A DNA stretch of 33,084 nucleotides from an uncultured Oscillospiraceae bacterium (GTDB taxonomy: Bacteria; Bacillota; Clostridia; Oscillospirales; Oscillospiraceae), in assembly GCA_900756575.1 (NCBI GenBank), contig CAAEKQ010000087.1, forward strand, positions 1 through 33,084, in the 5' to 3' direction. Both the position numbers and the translations under genes were made by a program. Under the pieces are notes generated by a model, which was given only the letters and a program-made list of their open reading frames with translations, made no database searches and was not told the DNA's origin. This document shows positions 6,855-14,294 of the stretch, one piece after another (positions within the stretch are counted from its first letter, which is position 1; the number at the start of each line of letters is the position of its first letter).

Positions 6855-7619
6855 ATGACTCGCTTTACCGGAAAAACAGCCATTATCACTGGAGCCAGCT
6901 CCGGCATTGGTGCCTGCACCGCAAAAACGCTGGCCGCAGAAGGCGGCAATCTGGTTCTGGCAGCCCGCCATCCCGAAAAGCTCCAGGCCATTGCCCGGGA
7001 GTGCACCGACCTTGGGGCCCAGGTGCTCACCGTATGCGCCGACGTCAGCAAAGAGACCGACTGCAACACCCTCTCCCAGGCAGCCATGGAGCGCTTTGGC
7101 GCCATCGACATTCTGGTGAACAACGCCGGAATTGCCGATAAGCACCGTCCCATTGACCGGCTGGATGTGGATTGGTACCGCCAGGTGCTGGAAATCAACC
7201 AGAACTCCGTCTTTTATATGATGCAGGCCGTGCTGCCCCACATGAAGGAGGCGGGCAAGGGCTCCATTGTGAATATCTCCTCCATCGGCGCCGTCCGATC
7301 CAACTCCGGCCTGGCCTATACCACCGCAAAGACCGCCGTCATTGGCATGAGCAAGAACGTGGCCCTGGAGTTCGCAGCCGGAAACATCCGGGTGAATGTG
7401 GTCTGCCCGGGCCCCACCCCCACGGCGCTGAACACCCCCGAGCAGATTGCCACCTTTGATTCCGACTTTGCCGCCCTGTGCAACAGTCATATGGCGCTGG
7501 ATGGAGTTCCCCAGTGCACCGTTCAGGATCAGGCAAATGCCATTGCGTTCTTTGCTTCGGACGATTCCGCCGGCATTACCGGACAGGTGCTGACGGTGGA
7601 TCACGGGATGACCATTTAA
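6855..7619 (+). CDS. Short-chain dehydrogenase/reductase
   Basis: A 254-residue classical SDR that oxidises or reduces an alcohol/ketone with NAD(P). The cofactor motif TGASSGIG is at 12-19, NNAG at 89-92, and the catalytic set is Asn115, Ser142/143, Tyr155 and Lys159 (YTTAK). The PG motif after the active site and the C-terminal GQVLTVDHGMTI ending are typical. AAGGATC precedes the ATG; an earlier ATG at 6848 is out of frame. It is divergent from the LysR gene, which probably controls it. FabG-like and sugar or steroid dehydrogenase-like roles cannot be distinguished. Confidence 0.92.
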   Translation: MTRFTGKTAIITGASSGIGACTAKTLAAEGGNLVLAARHPEKLQAIARECTDLGAQVLTVCADVSKETDCNTLSQAAMERFGAIDILVNNAGIADKHRPIDRLDVDWYRQVLEINQNSVFYMMQAVLPHMKEAGKGSIVNISSIGAVRSNSGLAYTTAKTAVIGMSKNVALEFAAGNIRVNVVCPGPTPTALNTPEQIATFDSDFAALCNSHMALDGVPQCTVQDQANAIAFFASDDSAGITGQVLTVDHGMTI

Positions 7620-7633
7620 TCGGGGAATATACC

Positions 7634-7667
7634 AATAGAGCGTATCCGCGTTTGGATACGCTCTATT
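7634..7667. terminator. Bidirectional terminator between SDR and birA
   Basis: A perfect 14-bp stem (AATAGAGCGTATCC with its complement) and a 6-base loop, T-rich on both sides, between two convergent genes. Confidence 0.9.
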
Positions 7668-7672
7668 CCTTA

Positions 7673-8665
7673 TTATATATACCCGTACAGTCCCCGCACC
7701 GAAACCTCGCCGGAATACACCACGCCGGTTTCCCCGGAATCATACCGCACGATCAGCCCGCCATTCTCATCAATTCCGGTGGCAAGTCCGGTTCTGCGGC
7801 TGTCCCCCCGGATCACCTGCACCTGCCGCCCGATGGTAATGCAGTCCTGCCGGTATCGCTCCAGCCATGCCTGCTTGCCGCTGACGATCTCCCGGCTGAC
7901 CCGATAGAGGGCTTTGGTCAGCTCTGCGGCCAAAAGGCAGCGATCCATCGGATGCCCTAGCTCCAGGGCCAGACTGGTGGCCATCTCCTGCACCTCCGGT
8001 GGGAAATCCGAAATCTTGTGGTTGCAGTTGATGCCGATGCCCGTGACCAGATATTGCAAAGTGCCGCTTTCCCACTCCACGCTCATCTCCGTGAGAATGC
8101 CCACCAGCTTTTTGCCGTTTAGAATGATATCATTGGTCCACTTGATGCCGGGACGCACCCCAGCCGCAGCTTCAATGGCGTCGCAGGTTGCCACCGCCAC
8201 CATCGCCGTCATATGGCTGACCTCCGCAGGGGCGCAATCGGGCCGCAGCAGCAGCGAATAATACAGGCCCACGCCCTTGGGGGATGCAAAGCTCTTACCC
8301 TGCCGTCCTCTGCCGCCGGTCTGCTCGTCGGACATGGCAACGGTGCCGTCCGCCGCCCCCTGACCGCCTAGAATTTTAAGATAATTATTGGTGGAATCAA
8401 TCGAGTCCAGCACGATCACGTGTTCCTTCCAGGGATGATCCCCCAGGAGCGCCAAAATCCGCTCCCGTTCCAGCGGCTCGGGCTGCACGGTCAGTCGGTA
8501 GCCCAGCCGGGTGGACGCTTCAATGCCATAGCCCTTTTCCCGGAGACGGCTGATCTGCTTCCACACCGCCGCCCGGGTGATGCCCAGTCGCCGGCTCATG
8601 GCTTCCCCAGAGATATAGTTCTCCCCTGCCTGCTGCAAAAGAGACAGTACGGTTTCCTGTTCCAT
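7673..8665 (-). CDS. birA: Biotin-protein ligase / biotin operon repressor
   Basis: A 330-residue two-function BirA. Residues 1-60 are a winged helix-turn-helix (ISGEAMSRRLGITRAAVWKQI). The ligase domain contains STNNYLK near 95, the biotinyl-AMP loop GRGRQGKSF near 125 and KWTNDI near 185 (KWPND in most members), and a C-terminal SH3-like part follows. It attaches biotin to carrier proteins such as acyl-CoA carboxylase subunits and, with the DNA-binding domain, can repress biotin genes. ATG 8665 follows GAGGTGAGGT; the frame stays open to 8788 without a better site. No biotin synthesis genes are nearby. Confidence 0.95.
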   Translation of the reverse strand: MEQETVLSLLQQAGENYISGEAMSRRLGITRAAVWKQISRLREKGYGIEASTRLGYRLTVQPEPLERERILALLGDHPWKEHVIVLDSIDSTNNYLKILGGQGAADGTVAMSDEQTGGRGRQGKSFASPKGVGLYYSLLLRPDCAPAEVSHMTAMVAVATCDAIEAAAGVRPGIKWTNDIILNGKKLVGILTEMSVEWESGTLQYLVTGIGINCNHKISDFPPEVQEMATSLALELGHPMDRCLLAAELTKALYRVSREIVSGKQAWLERYRQDCITIGRQVQVIRGDSRRTGLATGIDENGGLIVRYDSGETGVVYSGEVSVRGLYGYI

Positions 8666-8687
8666 TGTAAACCTCACCTCAGTTGAC

Positions 8688-8716
8688 ATTGTAGCATATC
8701 CGCACTTTGAGCTCAA
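8688..8716 (-). promoter_or_regulatory. birA promoter
   Basis: Minus-strand TTGAGC (8711-8716), 17 bp, TACAAT (8688-8693) preceded by an extended TG. The -35 lies in a palindrome TTGAGCTCAA. Confidence 0.5.
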
Positions 8717-8760
8717 GTGGAATGTCCGGAAAAAATTTTCAAGGTGTAAAGCATTTTCCC

Positions 8761-8789
8761 TTGACATCCCGAGCAAAATAGTGTACAAT
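8761..8789 (+). promoter_or_regulatory. Promoter of the ylxM-ffh operon
   Basis: TTGACA (8761-8766), 17 bp, TACAAT (8784-8789): a near-consensus sigma-A promoter about 45 bp upstream of ylxM. Confidence 0.85.
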
Positions 8790-8836
8790 CCTTCCTGTTA
8801 AGTTTAAGACCTTTACAGCTGGCAGGAGGAGAATTC

Positions 8837-9184
8837 ATGGAGCTGAGCACACTCACCCGCACCCTTCTGTTTGATACCTATGGCGATATGCTCACGGAAA
8901 AGCAGCGGCTGTGCTTTGACCTCCGCTATAACCAAGATCTTTCCCTGGGCGAAATTGCCGAGCTGGAGGGCATCAGCCGTCAGGCCGTTCGGGATAACAT
9001 CGTCCGCACCGAGGCGCTGCTTCAGGATATGGAGCAGAAAATCGGCGCCGTGGCTCGTCTCACCCGACTGGAAGCCGCCGAGCAGCAGCTTCAGGATGCC
9101 GCCAACGCCGCCCTGTCTCTGGGAAACGGAGGCAAAGCCGTGGCCCAGCAAATCTTATCCGCACTGAAGGCGCTGAAGGAGTGA
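8837..9184 (+). CDS. ylxM: YlxM/p13-like helix-turn-helix protein
   Basis: A 115-residue protein of the YlxM family, a small DNA-binding-like protein encoded beside ffh in Firmicutes and proposed to modulate the signal recognition particle pathway. The LTEKQRLCFDLRYNQDLSLG segment followed by EIAELEGISRQAVRDNI is a sigma-70 region-4-like helix-turn-helix (about residues 19-60). The C-terminal half is a long Ala/Gln-rich helix. The start has an AGGAGG site, and the stop is 4 bp from ffh, indicating coupling. Confidence 0.92.
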   Translation: MELSTLTRTLLFDTYGDMLTEKQRLCFDLRYNQDLSLGEIAELEGISRQAVRDNIVRTEALLQDMEQKIGAVARLTRLEAAEQQLQDAANAALSLGNGGKAVAQQILSALKALKE

Positions 9185-9188
9185 TCGC

Positions 9189-10577
9189 ATGGCATTTGAA
9201 GGATTAACCGAAAAGCTCTCCGCTGCATTCAAAAAGCTCCGCAGCAAGGGCCGTCTCACCGAGGCTGATGTAAAAGACGCAATGCGTGAAATCCGTCTGG
9301 CCCTGCTGGAGGCGGACGTCAGCTACAAAGTGGTCAAGGACTTTGTCAAAAAAGTCACCGAGCGCGCCGTGGGCAGTGATGTGCTGGAAAGCCTGACCCC
9401 CGCCCAGATGATTGTCAAGATCGTCAACGAAGAGCTGGTTGCGCTGATGGGCAGCGAAAACGCAAAAATCGCCATCGCCCCCAAGCCGCCCACCATTGTG
9501 ATGCTGGTTGGTCTCCAGGGCGCCGGTAAAACCACCAATGGCGCCAAGCTGGCCGGTCTTATGAAAAAGGACGGCAAGCATCCCCTGCTGGTTGCCTGTG
9601 ACGTATACCGTCCAGCCGCCATTCAGCAGCTGGAAGTTGTCGGCGGTCAGCTGGGCATCCCCGTGTTCCAGATGGGCACGGCCAATCCCGTTGACATTGC
9701 CAAGGCTGCGGTAGAGCACGCAAAAAAAGAAGGCTACGACATGGTGTTTCTGGACACCGCAGGCCGCCTTCACGTGGACGAGGCATTGATGGAGGAGCTC
9801 TCCAACATCAAAGAAACCGTCCATCCCAATGAAATTCTTCTGGTGGTTGACGCCATGACCGGTCAGGATGCGGTCAATGCCGCCACCGCTTTCAATAACC
9901 AGCTGGACATCGACGGCGTGATGCTCACCAAGCTGGACGGCGACGCCCGCGGCGGTGCTGCCCTGTCCGTCAAGGCCGTCACCGGTAAGCCCATTAAGTT
10001 TGTGGGCACCGGCGAAAAGCTGGATCAGATCGAGCCCTTCCACCCCTCCCGCATGGCCTCCCGGATTCTGGGCATGGGCGACGTGCTGACGCTGATTGAA
10101 AAAGCCGAGGCCGCCATGGATCAGAAAAAGGCTCAGGAGCTGGAGCAGCGGCTCCGGAAAAACAAGTTTACCCTCCAGGATTTCTATGACCAGCTGGTCC
10201 AGCTGAAATCCATGGGTTCCATTACGGATATTCTGGGCATGATGCCCGGCATGAACGCCGGTGCGCTGAAAAATGTCCAGGTAGACGAAAAGGCCCTGAG
10301 CCGTACCGAGGCGATCATCCTTTCCATGACCCCCTATGAGCGCGAGAATCCCGGCGTCATCAACCACAGCCGGAAGCAGCGCATCGCCGCCGGTGCAGGT
10401 GTTCAGGTCCAGCAGATCAACGCGCTGCTCAAGCAGTTTGACGATATGCAGAAGCTCATGCGTCAGCTCACCGGTCCCGGTGCCAGCAAAAAGATGAAGC
10501 GCCTGCAAAAGAGCGGCATGGGCGGCATGGGCAATATGGGCGGCAAACGCGGCTTCGGCGGTTTTGGTCGTCGATAA
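9189..10577 (+). CDS. ffh: Signal recognition particle protein Ffh
   Basis: A 462-residue SRP54 GTPase that delivers nascent membrane and secreted proteins to the translocon together with SRP RNA and FtsY. The N domain spans ~1-90. The G domain has the P-loop GLQGAGKTT (108-116), DTAGR (189-193) and TKLDGDARGG (247-256). The methionine-rich M domain is ~330-440, with RIAAG late in it. A Gly/Met/Lys-rich tail (GGMGNMGGKRGFGGFGRR) ends the protein. The gene is full length, and it is the core of a translation/secretion operon with ylxM, rpsP and khpA. Confidence 0.98.
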   Translation: MAFEGLTEKLSAAFKKLRSKGRLTEADVKDAMREIRLALLEADVSYKVVKDFVKKVTERAVGSDVLESLTPAQMIVKIVNEELVALMGSENAKIAIAPKPPTIVMLVGLQGAGKTTNGAKLAGLMKKDGKHPLLVACDVYRPAAIQQLEVVGGQLGIPVFQMGTANPVDIAKAAVEHAKKEGYDMVFLDTAGRLHVDEALMEELSNIKETVHPNEILLVVDAMTGQDAVNAATAFNNQLDIDGVMLTKLDGDARGGAALSVKAVTGKPIKFVGTGEKLDQIEPFHPSRMASRILGMGDVLTLIEKAEAAMDQKKAQELEQRLRKNKFTLQDFYDQLVQLKSMGSITDILGMMPGMNAGALKNVQVDEKALSRTEAIILSMTPYERENPGVINHSRKQRIAAGAGVQVQQINALLKQFDDMQKLMRQLTGPGASKKMKRLQKSGMGGMGNMGGKRGFGGFGRR

Positions 10578-10656
10578 TCCCCCTTCCCCGGTTCGTAACC
10601 AGCACATTGCTTTACGATAGATTTTGAGAGAAAAAGATTACGGAGGTGAAATACCC

Positions 10657-10896
10657 ATGGTTAAGATCAGACTTCGCAGAATGGGCGCCAAGAAGGCTCC
10701 TTTCTACAGAATCGTTGTTGCTGACTCCCGCAGCCCCCGCGACGGCCGCTGCATCGAGGAGATCGGTACCTACAACCCCCTGACCGATCCCGCTACCGTC
10801 ACCATCGACGCTGAGAAGGCGCAGCAGTGGATCAAGAACGGCGCTCAGCCCACCGACACCGTACGCGCTCTGCTCAAGAAGAACGGCGTACTCTAA
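10657..10896 (+). CDS. rpsP: 30S ribosomal protein S16
   Basis: A 79-residue S16 with the family start MVKIRLRRMGAKKAPFYRIV and the following DSRSPRDGR. It binds 16S rRNA in the body of the small subunit. The start ATG 10657 has GGAGGTG nine bases upstream; an earlier in-frame ATG at 10624 has no support. It lies 79 bp after ffh and 15 bp before khpA, the usual Firmicute order. Confidence 0.98.
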   Translation: MVKIRLRRMGAKKAPFYRIVVADSRSPRDGRCIEEIGTYNPLTDPATVTIDAEKAQQWIKNGAQPTDTVRALLKKNGVL

Positions 10897-10911
10897 TTCG
10901 GAGGTACGAAC

Positions 10912-11139
10912 ATGAAAGAGCTGCTGCTTTATATGGCACAAAACCTGGTGGATCATCCCGACGCCGTTTCCGTAACGGAGATTGACGGGGAGGAGACCAC
11001 TCTGGAGCTTCGTGTTGCGCCGGAAGACATGGGTAAGGTCATCGGACGGCAGGGCCGGATCGCAAAAGAGATCCGCACCATCATCAAGTCCGTGGCGCAG
11101 CGCAAAGGTCAGCGCGTCAATGTAGAGATCATTGGCTAA
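10912..11139 (+). CDS. khpA: KH-domain RNA-binding protein KhpA
   Basis: A 75-residue single KH domain (YlqC family). The RNA-binding GxxG loop is GRQG in GKVIGRQGRIAKEIR (about residues 40-54). KhpA works with KhpB as a general RNA chaperone affecting cell division and mRNA in Firmicutes. GGAGGTACGAAC precedes the start. In many relatives rimM, trmD and rplS follow; here a terminator follows directly, so those genes lie elsewhere. Confidence 0.95.
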   Translation: MKELLLYMAQNLVDHPDAVSVTEIDGEETTLELRVAPEDMGKVIGRQGRIAKEIRTIIKSVAQRKGQRVNVEIIG

Positions 11140-11176
11140 AAAAACATGCGGTATGGCAACATATCGCATGTTTTTT
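11138..11176 (+). terminator. Terminator of the ffh-rpsP-khpA operon
   Basis: A 10-bp stem (CATGCGGTAT/ATATCGCATG with one G-U pair) with loop GGCAAC, flanked by A and T runs, ending in TTTTTT. It overlaps the khpA stop. Confidence 0.9.
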
Positions 11177-11190
11177 GTTGTATTTCCCTA

Positions 11191-11218
11191 TTGTGTTTTC
11201 CATATAGCTCGGTATAAT
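11191..11218 (+). promoter_or_regulatory. Promoter for the folT leader
   Basis: TTGTGT (11191-11196), 16 bp, TATAAT (11213-11218). A transcript from here would carry a leader of nearly 380 nt containing a MITE-like repeat and then the THF riboswitch. Confidence 0.6.
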
Positions 11219-11284
11219 AAAGATAACATTCGACAGCATCTTACCTTATGATGTTGCCGAAAAACCGGCAGCACGAGAGCATTC

Positions 11285-11426
11285 GGCAAGAACATTCAGT
11301 CAGGAGTTTTGCGTCCCAAAAAGATATTTTTTCGATGGAATACTTTGTGTATTTCGAGGAAAAATAGCGCATTGGGGGCACAAAAGACCGGCTGAAGGTC
11401 GCAGGCGAATGCTGGAGGGCTGTCGC
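11285..11426 (+). repeat. MITE-like intergenic repeat, copy A
   Basis: This stretch resembles the reverse complement of 16884-17046. Shared blocks include TTTTGCGTC (11307-11315) and TACTTTGTGTAT (11341-11352), 34 bp apart in both copies, then an A-rich run and a TGAAG block. The left end keeps only GGCAA, and the right terminal repeat has diverged to GCTGTCGC. It sits between the folT promoter and the riboswitch, so it is transcribed. It encodes no protein I can support. Confidence 0.7.
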
Positions 11427-11434
11427 AATAAAGA

Positions 11435-11538
11435 TGGCAGAGTAGAGATCTGCGGGTTACGTGTCCGGAGGACGGGGAGTTGTCTCCGGAACGAAAAAAG
11501 CCTGCTTTTGCCGTGCAGATTCTCGCATCCCGCTGCCA
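11435..11538 (+). promoter_or_regulatory. Tetrahydrofolate (THF) riboswitch
   Basis: The class-I THF aptamer is recognisable from conserved segments in order: GGCAGAGTAGA (P1 5' side and J2/1), the P2 arm GATCTGC, GGGTTACGTGTC, GGGGAGTTGTC, GGAACGAAA, a hairpin AAAAGCCTGCTTTT, GCCGTG, the P2 return GCAGATTCTC and GCATCCCGCTGCC closing P1 (TGGCAG with CTGCCA). Known THF riboswitches bind reduced folates and usually control folT in Clostridia, which is exactly the downstream gene. Confidence 0.92.
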
Positions 11539-11588
11539 CATACCGGAGCTCCTCCTCTATGTGGCTGAGATTTGCCAGATACAGGAGG
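11535..11588 (+). promoter_or_regulatory. Riboswitch expression platform (translational)
   Basis: GCCACATA (11535-11542) can pair with TATGTGGC (11558-11565), but its first bases are also the 3' side of riboswitch P1, so the two are mutually exclusive. The loop holds CCTCCT (11551-11556), complementary to the folT AGGAGG site (11583-11588). Ligand-stabilised P1 would open the hairpin and free the anti-SD to mask the ribosome binding site. No U-tract is present, which argues for translational control. Confidence 0.6.
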
Positions 11589-11596
11589 TATTTTTT

Positions 11597-12376
11597 ATGG
11601 AAAACAGCATCTTCTCCCCCACCTATTGGCGCAGCGCCTTAGGCGAGGTCAAAAAGCTCCGGCAGCTGACCTTCGCCGCGCTGATTTGCGCCCTGAGCAT
11701 TGTGGTCGGCGGCTTTTTTATCACCGTTGGCGACAATCTTCGAATCTACTTTACGTTCTTCATCACGGCGGTGGGCTGCGCGGTCTATGGGCCTGTGCTG
11801 GGCGTGATGGTGGCCGCGGTTACGGATACGCTGAACTACATCATCTTCCCCACCGGCGCCTATTTCCCCGGCTATCTGCTCAGTGAAATGGCCGGTGCGC
11901 TGATCTACAGTCTGCTGCTCTATCGGAAGAAAATCACCGTGGTGCGGCTGTTCGGGGCAAAGTTCCTGGTGAACTATCTGGTGAACGTCACCCTGGGCTG
12001 CCTGTGGAGCCAGATTCTCTACGGAAAGGGCTATCTCTATTACCTGGTCAAGAGCCTCATTAAGAATTCCCTGATGCTCCCCCTGGAGGTCATGGCGCTG
12101 GCTGCCCTGTTCTCGGTGCTGCTGCCCACATTCTCCCGAGTCGGTCTGCTGCCGGGCCACAGCCAGAAGGAGTTGAGCCGTCTCCGGTTCACCGCCGCCG
12201 CGTTCCCGGCACTGGGCTTCAGCGCCCTGATTTCCGGGCTGTGCAGCTATTACTACAGCACCACCCAAACTACGGGAACCGGCCTGTTTTTGGGCATGAC
12301 CGTGTTTCTGTGCCTGCTGGGCGCGGGACTGCTGATTGCCGGAGGAGTTTATAACCACCGGCACGCAAAGGCATAA
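11597..12376 (+). CDS. folT: ECF transporter S component, folate-specific (FolT)
   Basis: A 259-residue membrane protein, the substrate-binding S component of an energy-coupling-factor transporter; the shared EcfA/A'/T module is not in the window. A short N-terminal helix is followed by LRQLTFAALICALSIVVGGF, the family start, and about six transmembrane helices with folate-family features (NLRIYFTFF, FPTGAYFPGYLLSE, FLVNYLVNVTLG). Folate specificity is supported mainly by the upstream THF riboswitch. The protein is longer than the usual ~170-200 residues because of two extra hydrophobic segments at the C-terminus (about 200-255). ATG 11597 follows AGGAGG by eight bases. It is a single-gene unit with its own terminator. 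Confidence 0.92.
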   Translation: MENSIFSPTYWRSALGEVKKLRQLTFAALICALSIVVGGFFITVGDNLRIYFTFFITAVGCAVYGPVLGVMVAAVTDTLNYIIFPTGAYFPGYLLSEMAGALIYSLLLYRKKITVVRLFGAKFLVNYLVNVTLGCLWSQILYGKGYLYYLVKSLIKNSLMLPLEVMALAALFSVLLPTFSRVGLLPGHSQKELSRLRFTAAAFPALGFSALISGLCSYYYSTTQTTGTGLFLGMTVFLCLLGAGLLIAGGVYNHRHAKA

Positions 12377-12382
12377 AGTATT

Positions 12383-12408
12383 GCCGCCTGAGAATTCTCT
12401 CAGGCGGC
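12383..12408. terminator. Terminator between folT and the convergent symporter gene
   Basis: An 11-bp perfect stem, GCCGCCTGAGA/TCTCAGGCGGC with loop ATTC, followed on the plus strand by ATTTTGCATTTT. It probably serves both genes. Confidence 0.88.
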
Positions 12409-12418
12409 ATTTTGCATT

Positions 12419-14080
12419 TTATTTGGCATCCAAGATATCGTAATCAATGAGTTTTTCGGTGCTGGCCACGGAGGCGGTTCCCACGAAATCGCCGGTACCG
12501 TTGATCAGCGTCCGGAGCATACTCATGTTCTGGTCAATGCCCATCAGAACGCCCAATCCCTCAATGGGAACGCCGATCTGGAGCACCAGAATGGGCAGGC
12601 AGATAAAGCCCGCACCGGCAATGGGCGGCGCACCCATGGACAGGATCACAATGGTCACCGCCAGCTTCAGCAGCATATCCACCGACACCGGCACATGATA
12701 CACCGCTGCCAGGAACAGCGTGCTGAGCGTCAGATACACGCACGCGCCATCCATATTGATGGTGGAACCCAGGGGCATGGAGAAGGAGCTGATCTTCGGA
12801 GAGATGCCCAGCCGCTTGGTGCAGGTGTCCAGGGTCTGGGGCATCACGGCGCTGGTGCTGCAAAACGTGATGAACAAGAGAAAGTTGGGCAGGCACTTTT
12901 TGAAGAAGTTCAGGGGATTCTTTCTCACGAACACCACAAACAGCAGCGCGTACACCAGGAACATCCCCACGCCGCCCAGGAACATTCCCAGCACCAGCTT
13001 CAGCAGCGCCACCACCATGGACGTATCAATGGTCAGTACCAGAAGCGTCATGGCGCAGAACGTTGCCAGCGGAATGGTCTTCATGACGATGGATGCAACC
13101 TTCAGGAAAAACCGGTTGCACAGGCCCAGAAACTCCGTAACCTTCTGCCGGTCATCGCCGTTGTCCAGCATGGTTGCCGCAGCACCGGCCAAAATTGCCA
13201 GAAAGATGATTTGCAGCATCTCGGTTCCGGTGAATGCCCCCACAAAGCTGGTGGGCACAATGTTCACAATGGAATCCAGCAGAGATATTCCCGTGGAGCT
13301 GTCGGCAGAATAGGTATACGCGCTCATATCCAGCTGAACATTGGCTCCGGGCTGCAAAATCTGATACACAATATAGCCCACCAGAATCGCCACGAAGGAC
13401 GTAAACGTATAGAATGTAAACACCTTCATGCCGATGCGCCCGTATTCCCGGATATCCGATACCCCTGCCACGCTGGAGGAAATGGCGAAGAACACCACCG
13501 GCACCACCAGCATTTTCAGAGCATTGAGGAACATCGTCCGCAGGGGCGTTAAAACATACGTGGAAACCGCGTCGTTGAGTCCCGCGCCGCCATAGAACCG
13601 CAGCAGCAGTCCCACCACAATCGCCGCCACAAAGGCAATGGAGATGACCTTGAGGGTCTGGGGCCGGGACTTATGGGCAACAAATTCCACCTCGTTGTGG
13701 GTGCCCCGATGGTAATAGCTCAGGTTGTTGCGCAGAGCCTTGAGCAGCTGCTCACCGGTCTGGGGCGCGTCAAAATCCTGATCCGGTACCGGCGGATCCG
13801 TGTCGATCAGGCTTCGGATGTCCAAATCATCCAGGGGATTATAGGCTTCTCCGTCGGACACAATCCGAACTACCACCTGATTGGAGGTCTTCTGCACTGC
13901 CACGCCCAAAAACGTCGTGTTTTTTGCCGCCATGAGCTTTGAAATGGAGCAGACCAGATTGGTGCTGTTGATGGCGTTGGCGTCGGAAAGGCCCTCTTTC
14001 CGGAGCCTCTGGCCCACAAATTCTTCTACATGATCCAGCAAATTTTCATCGTTGGAAAACCGCTGCTTTATCGCAAGCAT
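12419..14080 (-). CDS. Dicarboxylate/amino acid:cation symporter (DAACS family) with cytoplasmic N-terminal domain
   Basis: A 553-residue protein. Residues ~145-545 are a DAACS transporter (glutamate, aspartate, C4-dicarboxylates or small neutral amino acids with Na+ or H+): SSSVAGVSDI, STSAVMPQTL (first re-entrant hairpin), MPLGSTINMDGACVYL (the NMDG cation/substrate motif), GAPPIAGAG, and NGTGDFVGTASV in the last helix. Residues 1-~140 are soluble and not part of the family fold. They contain VVVRIVSDGEAYNPLDDLD, which resembles the DGxx(F/Y)xP box of RsbW-type HATPase domains, although the ATP-binding Asn box is not evident. ATG 14080 follows GGGAGGA; ATG 14095 lies upstream of that site. 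The extra domain may regulate transport; this is inference. Confidence 0.93.
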   Translation of the reverse strand: MLAIKQRFSNDENLLDHVEEFVGQRLRKEGLSDANAINSTNLVCSISKLMAAKNTTFLGVAVQKTSNQVVVRIVSDGEAYNPLDDLDIRSLIDTDPPVPDQDFDAPQTGEQLLKALRNNLSYYHRGTHNEVEFVAHKSRPQTLKVISIAFVAAIVVGLLLRFYGGAGLNDAVSTYVLTPLRTMFLNALKMLVVPVVFFAISSSVAGVSDIREYGRIGMKVFTFYTFTSFVAILVGYIVYQILQPGANVQLDMSAYTYSADSSTGISLLDSIVNIVPTSFVGAFTGTEMLQIIFLAILAGAAATMLDNGDDRQKVTEFLGLCNRFFLKVASIVMKTIPLATFCAMTLLVLTIDTSMVVALLKLVLGMFLGGVGMFLVYALLFVVFVRKNPLNFFKKCLPNFLLFITFCSTSAVMPQTLDTCTKRLGISPKISSFSMPLGSTINMDGACVYLTLSTLFLAAVYHVPVSVDMLLKLAVTIVILSMGAPPIAGAGFICLPILVLQIGVPIEGLGVLMGIDQNMSMLRTLINGTGDFVGTASVASTEKLIDYDILDAK

Positions 14081-14134
14081 ATGAATTCCTCCCATGTATG
14101 TTCAAACATTGGTATAGTTCCAAGGTTTGCCCTT

Positions 14135-14163
14135 ATTATATAACGAGTTATATATAATGTCAA
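14135..14163 (-). promoter_or_regulatory. Symporter promoter with overlapping palindromic operator
   Basis: Minus-strand TTGACA (14158-14163), exactly 17 bp, TATAAT (14135-14140): a consensus sigma-A promoter. An 8-bp inverted repeat, TATATAAC-GA-GTTATATA (14137-14154), covers the -10 and spacer, the place for a repressor. No candidate regulator gene is adjacent. Confidence 0.8.
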
Positions 14164-14294
14164 CCAGTCTGCAAAGAAACCGTCCAATTTCTCTTTTTGT
14201 GTTGTTTTTGTGAAGATTCGCTCCCATTTTTCCATTCGGTATGATAGAATAAAAGTTGCGGCCCCAAGACTGGCCGCCGGAAGGAGCACCCATC

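Noticed and set aside
9204..10607. 467-residue minus-strand open frame
   Set aside because: Antisense to ffh, whose identity is certain.
11296..11541. Small open frames within repeat copy A and the riboswitch
   Set aside because: They have no ribosome binding site, overlap the conserved riboswitch and repeat, and the sense-strand frames differ between the two repeat copies.
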